Shown here one piece after another: positions 58,388 to 64,000 of a stretch of 64,000 bases of DNA (position 1 is the stretch's first letter; the number at the start of each line of letters is the position of its first letter). The stretch is from Hirudinaria manillensis. Its lineage: Eukaryota; Annelida; Clitellata; Hirudinida; Hirudinidae. Location: positions 1,890,001 to 1,954,000 of the forward strand of contig CM067530.1 of the NCBI GenBank assembly GCA_034509925.1, given 5' to 3'. Below the pieces are notes generated by a model that was given only the letters and a program-made list of their open reading frames with translations, was not told where the DNA came from and searched no databases. The translations under genes were made by a program, and so were the position numbers.

Positions 58388-60134
58388 ATGAAGTTTTCTA
58401 AACTGTTTGAGACCACTTTGGATGAAAGCAAATGGCACGAATACACTTTTGTTATGGTATTTTAAATCGAATTACTTGCCCATTTGCTTATAACGTGCAG
58501 ATTATTCCGAAATCTGAATAGGATAGAATTTATTTTATTGCATACAAGTTATGTACGATTATTATTTCATTTTAGCCCACGGTTTCTGTTGGAAATGTTG
58601 GACAGCTTGCAATCGATCTTATTATTGCTAGCCTTCAAGCAAAATTAGTCGGATATATAACTTCTGATTGCATTATTCCTGTGGTCGGAATGGATGCATT
58701 TGATGAGAATTCAACCAACCTCACTACTTCCCTAGATGGTAGACATTTTTTTATTCGAGCCTTGATTTTCTTAACTATTTATTTAAAACAACTTGAAAAT
58801 TTCATTGATAAATTTTTTTAATTGCCTTCTCGTGTGGTTTCAAAACCTCAATCATAGGCTTTGTTGTTATTTAGTGATATAGAATACAGCAATATATATT
58901 ATTTATCTGTAATAAATTCATTTTAGTTTTTGAATGTTGTGACAAAAAACTGGTCATATTACAACAGAGAGCTCCTCTTATCAAAGTGAGTGAAAATTCT
59001 GAGATAACTGGAAATCATTTGTATCAGAATAGATGGATTGAATTCTTAATGTTGTAATATACTTTCAGAACCGACAGAATCAATTCAGTGATGAATTGGT
59101 TGGATGGATCGTCGAGAAGCAGTTCAAGAATGTTGTTGTGTTTGCTGGCATACTTGCATGTGAAAGAGCTGATTCTCAACTTGTAGGGTAATCTCATTTT
59201 GAGACTCATTTTTAATTTCTATTTGCACGTGTTAGATTCCCATGGCATCTTGCGATTTGCTTTATCTTTTAAATTTTTAATGTATTTACATGGATTACAA
59301 ACTAAAAATTGATTTTCATAACAGAACGCAGTGTCGTCACATTGTGTCGAGAACTGCCAAATCATTCTTGGATGAGGAATCGCTTTCTTCAATTGTCCCA
59401 AAACTTGAAAAGAGGAACGTAAACAATATCAATCAGGAGACAGATTTGGAAATCTATATTCCTGGAAGTGGGATCGCTAAGCGAATATTTGAGAATCTGT
59501 TAGTTCAAATTCTCTCAATCCTTGATTCACCCAAAATGCAATTAGTGACCATAACGGCATAGTACATTAACTAATTAAGTCCCATTTTCTAATGTAAAGG
59601 GTTACTAGCAAGGCTTGTCACAACTGAAAATCTTAATTCACTCGAATTTTACATGTCATTTTATTTAATTAAATATTATTAAATAATTAAAACATTTCCA
59701 GTCAAAACAAAGGCAAAGACGTGATCGTCCTACTGAGATTTTGTTATGAAGCTGACAACACCTTTGATGCTGTTGACCTTGCAATGACCTGCAACAACAT
59801 ATTTTCGTGGATTCCTCCCCAGGTGATTATAAAAAAAGATTTTAAAAAAAAGTTTTTATTGCCATTAATTTGATTCAAACTCTAAATCATTTGAGCTAGA
59901 TCAAAGTTGTAAACTGTTTGCCAATTTTTGTAATTTGAGTTGTAAAAAAGAAACTACATAATTTCGTATTTTATATAAATTAATTTTATATAATGTTTAA
60001 TATCTAAATGCTTTGTGAGATTTTTTATTTGTAATGCAACTGATTAATCAAAACAGGAAAAGTCAAAATGGAGGAGTCCTCCATCTTGGAAATGTCTGTA
60101 TGGAAACAACCCTGACCAACTGATCTACCAATAA
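58388..60134 (+). CDS. PSMG2: Proteasome assembly chaperone 2
   Basis: Seven exons: 58388-58456, 58576-58738, 58927-58985, 59069-59187, 59325-59498, 59702-59822, 60057-60134; 783 nt, 260 aa (human PSMG2 is 264). The most telling segment is PTVSVGNVGQLAIDLII, followed by YITSDCIIPVVG; later come IPGSGIAKRIFENL and VIVLLRFCYEADNTFDA. The C-terminus keeps the KWRSPPSWKCLYGN pattern. With PSMG1 this protein forms the PAC1-PAC2 heterodimer that guides assembly of the 20S proteasome alpha ring. The stop codon overlaps an AATAAA hexamer, and the gene runs toward NTMT1, whose stop is 87 bp away on the other strand. Confidence 0.95.
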
Positions 60135-60135
60135 A
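60130..60135 (+). terminator. Polyadenylation signal overlapping the PSMG2 stop
   Basis: The AATAAA hexamer contains the TAA stop codon at 60132-60134. Confidence 0.65.
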
Positions 60136-60188
60136 CTATGCATTAACTTAGTATTTAAAAATCGATAAAAGATGAATGAATTTTGCAA

Positions 60189-60194
60189 TTTATT
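60189..60194 (-). terminator. Polyadenylation signal, NTMT1
   Basis: AATAAA on the minus strand, 27 nt past the NTMT1 stop and facing the PSMG2 signal. Confidence 0.65.
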
Positions 60195-60221
60195 GATCAT
60201 TAATTCAAAAACATTCTCGAG

Positions 60222-60987
60222 TTATTTTATTGCAAACATCCTGACTTCAAATAAATCACTCGGAAAACATTTTTGCTTTGTTTCTTTAATTAACTGAAGA
60301 CCTGCTTTTTCAACCACTTCAAGAAAGTTTTCCCGGTCTCTGATGTAGCTGCTGTCGTTATCATCAAATTCGAGATCATTGCTTATGTTCTCTTTGAAAA
60401 CTATCAGCCCGTTCGGTGCAAGACCGGCTTTGCACCTCTGAAAGAAGTCGGCCAGGTCGTCGTCTGTAAGGTGCCCGAGTACCCACTGGCACCAAATTAA
60501 GTCGTACTTTCCAGCTTCTGGAGTAAATGATTGAAGGCCACTGCAGAAGTAGTTCCCAACCCTCACAGCTTGTTCACCCAAGTATTCTGGAGCTTTGTCA
60601 AGGAAGTTTTGATTTAATTCGACCATGTCGACGGTCTTGAAGATAGGCAACAAGAGCTTCTTGGTGACTCTTCCAATACCTGCTCCACAGTCTAAGGCAT
60701 AATTCGTGTTGAGTCTTAAAGAGGGTGACTAAAGGAAGAGGAATAACAAATTGATCGGATTATTCACGAATCAAAGTATTCTAAGACATAAGTTAAAAAA
60801 TGGTAACACTTACGCACAAAAATTGTTTAAGAAATCTCGTCGACTCCGCAATATCGACGCTGGAAAGGTGGCTAAGACCTCCGAGCATACCATCAACAGT
60901 TGGAGAAATGGACTCCCAATATTTTTTCCCATTCTGGTAAAACGATGATGTATCCGCCACTACGGATTCTGTGTTGCTATCCTCCAT
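60222..60987 (-). CDS. NTMT1: Alpha N-terminal protein methyltransferase 1
   Basis: Two exons on the minus strand: 60987-60814 and 60728-60222; 681 nt, 226 aa. The product is a SAM-dependent methyltransferase that methylates the alpha-amino group of proteins starting X-Pro-Lys after Met removal (RCC1 and others in animals). Motif I is ALDCGAGIGRVTKKL (Asp71-Gly77). It is followed by VDMVELN, NYFCSGLQSFTPE, the substrate-region stretch WCQWVLGHLTDDDL, and GLIVFKENI. Length and order match the family throughout. It is head-to-head with VMA21 and convergent with PSMG2. Confidence 0.96.
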
Positions 60988-61234
60988 CGTCTACAACAAC
61001 GTAATAAACAAAATGCACTCTCGAAGTAGGAGCGCGTGTTGCCCAACGTAATATAAAGTTTTAATTTAAAATGAAATTATTTAAAAATATCGATGTTTCA
61101 ATTGCCATGCAATAATTAATTTTTAATCCTAAATCTATTCACGAAATGAGTTGACCATTTCACGTTAGATTATATCGGTGAAAATATTTGAGTGGTTCGT
61201 TCTGTATCAACAAGCTTCAGCGACGGTATTCGCA
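60988..61234. promoter_or_regulatory. Shared head-to-head promoter region NTMT1/VMA21
   Basis: Only 247 bp separate the two start codons on opposite strands, so both promoters and 5'UTRs must fit here. No TATA box is obvious. Confidence 0.55.
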
Positions 61235-61923
61235 ATGACAGAGGATCCTAGGTAAAACAAAATTATTTGAGTTCATTATCTGATTTATTGTGATTTATAA
61301 TTTACATTGTGATTTTGACTTCCAAAACAAAAAGGGGGGATTTATAAATTGATTTTGTTCATGGTCAGCTGACTGGCTGTCTGAAAACAAAATAGAAACA
61401 TGGGATATAAACTTAAAACTCCTAATCATTTATAAATAGTGCACTGCACTCAAATAATTGAATAACAGATGGAAGGGATAATTTAGCATCCTTGTTTATG
61501 TTAGTGCACTTCTCATTTTCAGGTTGCAAGAAAGCCCCTTGCAGGTTGTAAAAAGATTGTTTCTTGTGTCATTCCTCATGTTCACAATGCCATTTCTGGC
61601 CTATTTCACATCAAAGAAATATTTATTTGAAGGTAATTCTTAATTTCATTGTTACACATGCCGTTAATTTTTTGCTTAAATGCAATTAGTTCTTCAGTGT
61701 TCTTCTAGTGCAGCTTAGCTTTTGATTTATATAATTAAATATATCAAATATCAAAAATTATTATCATTCAGATTTGCTCCATTATTCAAACAACACAAGC
61801 AATCTTCTGGCTGTCATTCCAGCTGTGGTTGCAGTCAATACTGTCATTGGAATTTACATTTATCTGGCTTGGAATAGTGAACCATGGAAGGAGAAATTCC
61901 AAGAAAGGACGAAAGATGATTAA
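61235..61923 (+). CDS. VMA21: V-ATPase assembly factor VMA21
   Basis: Three exons: 61235-61251, 61523-61632, 61772-61923; 279 nt, 92 aa. There are two membrane helices, one around VSFLMFTMPFLAYFTSKKYL and one around VIPAVVAVNTVIGIYIYLAW, with short cytosolic ends. The YFTSKKYLFE and AWNSEP segments are typical. VMA21 is an ER-resident chaperone for the V0 proteolipid ring of the vacuolar ATPase. The start is set by a six-residue first exon (MTEDPR) with a clean GTAAAA donor. A polyadenylation signal lies at 61996-62001. Confidence 0.93.
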
Positions 61924-61995
61924 TTTGAAATGATTGCTGCTGTATAATGCTGTCTGCTCATTTAATTTATTTAATTGTGTAATTCTTCTGTGCCT

Positions 61996-62001
61996 AATAA
62001 A
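61996..62001 (+). terminator. Polyadenylation signal, VMA21
   Basis: AATAAA, 72 nt past the stop. Confidence 0.7.
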
Positions 62002-62888
62002 TTGTTGCTAAATCCACACTGGTATTAAATAATATTTTTTATAAATGTAAGAACACCATGAGTCCTCAGAAGCAGATATCAGGCCTGATCTGGTTCAGTA
62101 GCCCCTCAATCATTGCACTATTGAACACAACGCTAAAAGCCTTTAATAATTATTTGTGGTCAGCTGAACAGGAGGAGAGTTTTGGCAGCGTAAATGGTCT
62201 TTGGAGTATTTACATAGTACGCAATTGTGTAATTTGGTTTTGCTGAAGGCAATCATGTGGTTGAACGGCTGAGTTTGGAGGAATTGGACATAGATTTGCG
62301 AACAAGCCAGTAAAGTCAACAATCGCTTTAAAACGACTGGAAAGTACTTTAACCAATCTAAAAGACAAGTGCAAACACCTCACAAGCGTATTTCGTTTAA
62401 CAAACGTGGAAGTAGCTTGAAACATTTGCATTAAACCATGCAGATTTTAGGTTAACTAGCCATAAATGATGAATATCAGGTCACCATTCAATAAATACTA
62501 ATTTATATAATAAAAAATAAACGAATATTATCAAAATAATTTCCAATATGGTTTTGGCTTGTAATATTTTTTTTTAAAAACAAATTAAACTAATACATAA
62601 CTTAGATCTTGTTTTGTGTGAAAACATTTAAATGAATTACATTAATTTATAGTACATCATCTTTAAATTGGCGCATTGCAAACACGTGTTTACATGTTTA
62701 AAAATTTATTTCGTATATTTTAAGAGTTGTTTAGAGACTTTAACTTTTGGGATTTGTTTTTAATTTTTATTTCACAAAATCTTTGGAGGCAAACAAGCGC
62801 AATTGAAGGCACTAACTGCAAAGACTTTGATTTGAATTTGTTGTGAAGACAGCCAATAACAAAGTAGTTTTTTGCTTCTCATTCGAAT
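62002..62888. other. Intergenic between VMA21 and G alpha
   Basis: Unique sequence; no coding signal seen. It should contain the G alpha promoter and 5'UTR. Confidence 0.5.
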
Positions 62889-64000
62889 ATGGGGTGTTTT
62901 TCTAGCAAAGAAGATAAAGTCGCCTCAGAGCGGTCGAAGGTTATCGATCAGAGAATTAGAAACGATGCTCAAAATAATGCAACACAAGCCAAACTTCTGC
63001 TATTAGGTTGGTTATGCAAATTGATTAATGTTGCTGCTCAGGTGTTTGAATATTTATGCAATGTTAACCAACTAACATTACCATCAACTTTAATTAGGTA
63101 TTTAGTAATTCAGTGACTTAGTTTGAGGGTAATAATAAAACCCTTTATCCTTTAATGACTTATTTGTGTTTTGGATGTTATTAATATTAAGCGTTGGGGA
63201 TTTCTAAGTGATATAAGATGTTTGCAAAGTGTCTGCTTCATTGGAGATGTTTATCTAAATGCATGTTGCTTTTAGGAAAAATTAGTCTGTTGAAATGTTT
63301 CTTCCTTTGTAAGTTTTTCAACTTCTGAATTTTAGGAGCTGGTGAATCAGGAAAAAGTACATTTCTGAAGCAGTTGAAGTTAGTTTCTCAAGATATATTG
63401 GCAAATATTTGTAAAGAAAGTTGTGACCCTAACCCTGTGAAATCATTATAATTGGAACCTAAGAATCTTATCCAATACATTATGCAAGTTCTTCTTGAAA
63501 TGTTCCTATCAGGATCTTATGCGAGAACGGATACACCCAGGAAGAATGCCTGTCGTACAAGATAGTCGTCCACAACAACACCATACAGAGTCTCATTGCT
63601 GTCCTCAGAGCCATGGGGAGGTTCAACATCTGTTTCAAGGACAGCGACAGAGCGGTCAGTCGTGAATTATCGGCTTTTATTTATTTTTTCCTATTTTATT
63701 GTTGATATTTATTTGATTATTATTCATTATTTGGTTTAATTTGATTATTGTAAATTTTTTTAACCAATTTTTTGAATGCCTGGTGCAATTTGTTAAGCAT
63801 TGAATTTAATTTCTGAATGTTTTAGATGGTTATAATCTACAGTTGGTCTACGATGAATTATTATTTATTTATTTATTACTATTTTATTGTTTAAAATTTA
63901 TTATTATTTAAAATATTTGAATTTATTTAAAATAATTGAACTGCAAAAATATGTTTGCATACAGGCTCCTGAATTTTGTGCTATCAACAGCTTGAATGCC
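62889..64000 (+). CDS. Heterotrimeric G-protein alpha subunit, Gi/o-like (5' part, cut by window end)
   Basis: Four exons are visible: 62889-63006, 63336-63378, 63513-63654 and 63965 to the window end, giving 113 residues. MGC at the start provides myristoylation and palmitoylation sites as in Gi/o. The P-loop GAGESGKST occupies residues 40-48, the same numbering as Galpha-i. It then runs through [19 protein letters not shown] and AVLRAMGRF, matching the start of the helical domain of the Gi/o/t class. Sequence is more divergent than typical Gi/o (FLKQLK in place of [15 protein letters not shown]). The switch regions, the pertussis-toxin cysteine and the C-terminus lie beyond the window. Class assignment rests on the N-terminal half only. 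Confidence 0.9.

Overview
The window is AT-rich animal nuclear DNA. Its genes have many short exons with GT/AG introns, genes lie on both strands, and the recognisable ones are animal or general eukaryotic: a delta/p120-type catenin, a tetraspanin, RPL10, the proteasome chaperone PSMG2, NTMT1, VMA21 and a G-protein alpha subunit. Interstitial TTAGGG repeats fit an animal telomere type. The species cannot be fixed from the sequence. Small introns, close gene spacing in the last 12 kb and death-domain/SH2 innovations suggest an invertebrate, possibly an early-branching one such as a sponge or cnidarian-grade animal; this is a guess.

Layout. 1-19.9 kb is repeat-rich and gene-poor: tri-, tetra- and pentanucleotide arrays, two promoter-like spots, and one probable terminal coding exon (14891-15045) with a few weaker exon candidates. 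19.9-31.5 kb holds a 19-exon catenin on the plus strand. 32.5-34.7 kb holds selenophosphate synthetase on the minus strand, in a cysteine form. 35.5-40.1 kb holds a small secreted ORF and a ~1.3 kb tandem duplication; each duplicate carries a tiny predicted GPI-anchored protein and an interstitial telomere tract. 41-51.6 kb is the most unusual part: three tandem modules encoding a death domain followed by a ubiquitin-like domain, two of them running on to an SH2 domain. 53-64 kb is compact and housekeeping-like: tetraspanin (+), RPL10 (-), PSMG2 (+), NTMT1 (-), VMA21 (+) and the 5' part of a Gi/o-like G alpha gene (+).

The exon models were built by hand from splice sites and reading phase. 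In every complete multi-exon model the exon lengths sum to a multiple of three and each junction keeps frame, which is the main internal check. There is no operon logic. The main genomic relations are the tandem death-domain/SH2 family, the tandem GPI mini-genes, the convergent PSMG2/NTMT1 pair (stops 87 bp apart) and the head-to-head NTMT1/VMA21 pair (starts 247 bp apart). The strongest candidate for an undescribed system is the death/ubiquitin-like/SH2 cluster, which could link phosphotyrosine recognition to death-domain assembly.
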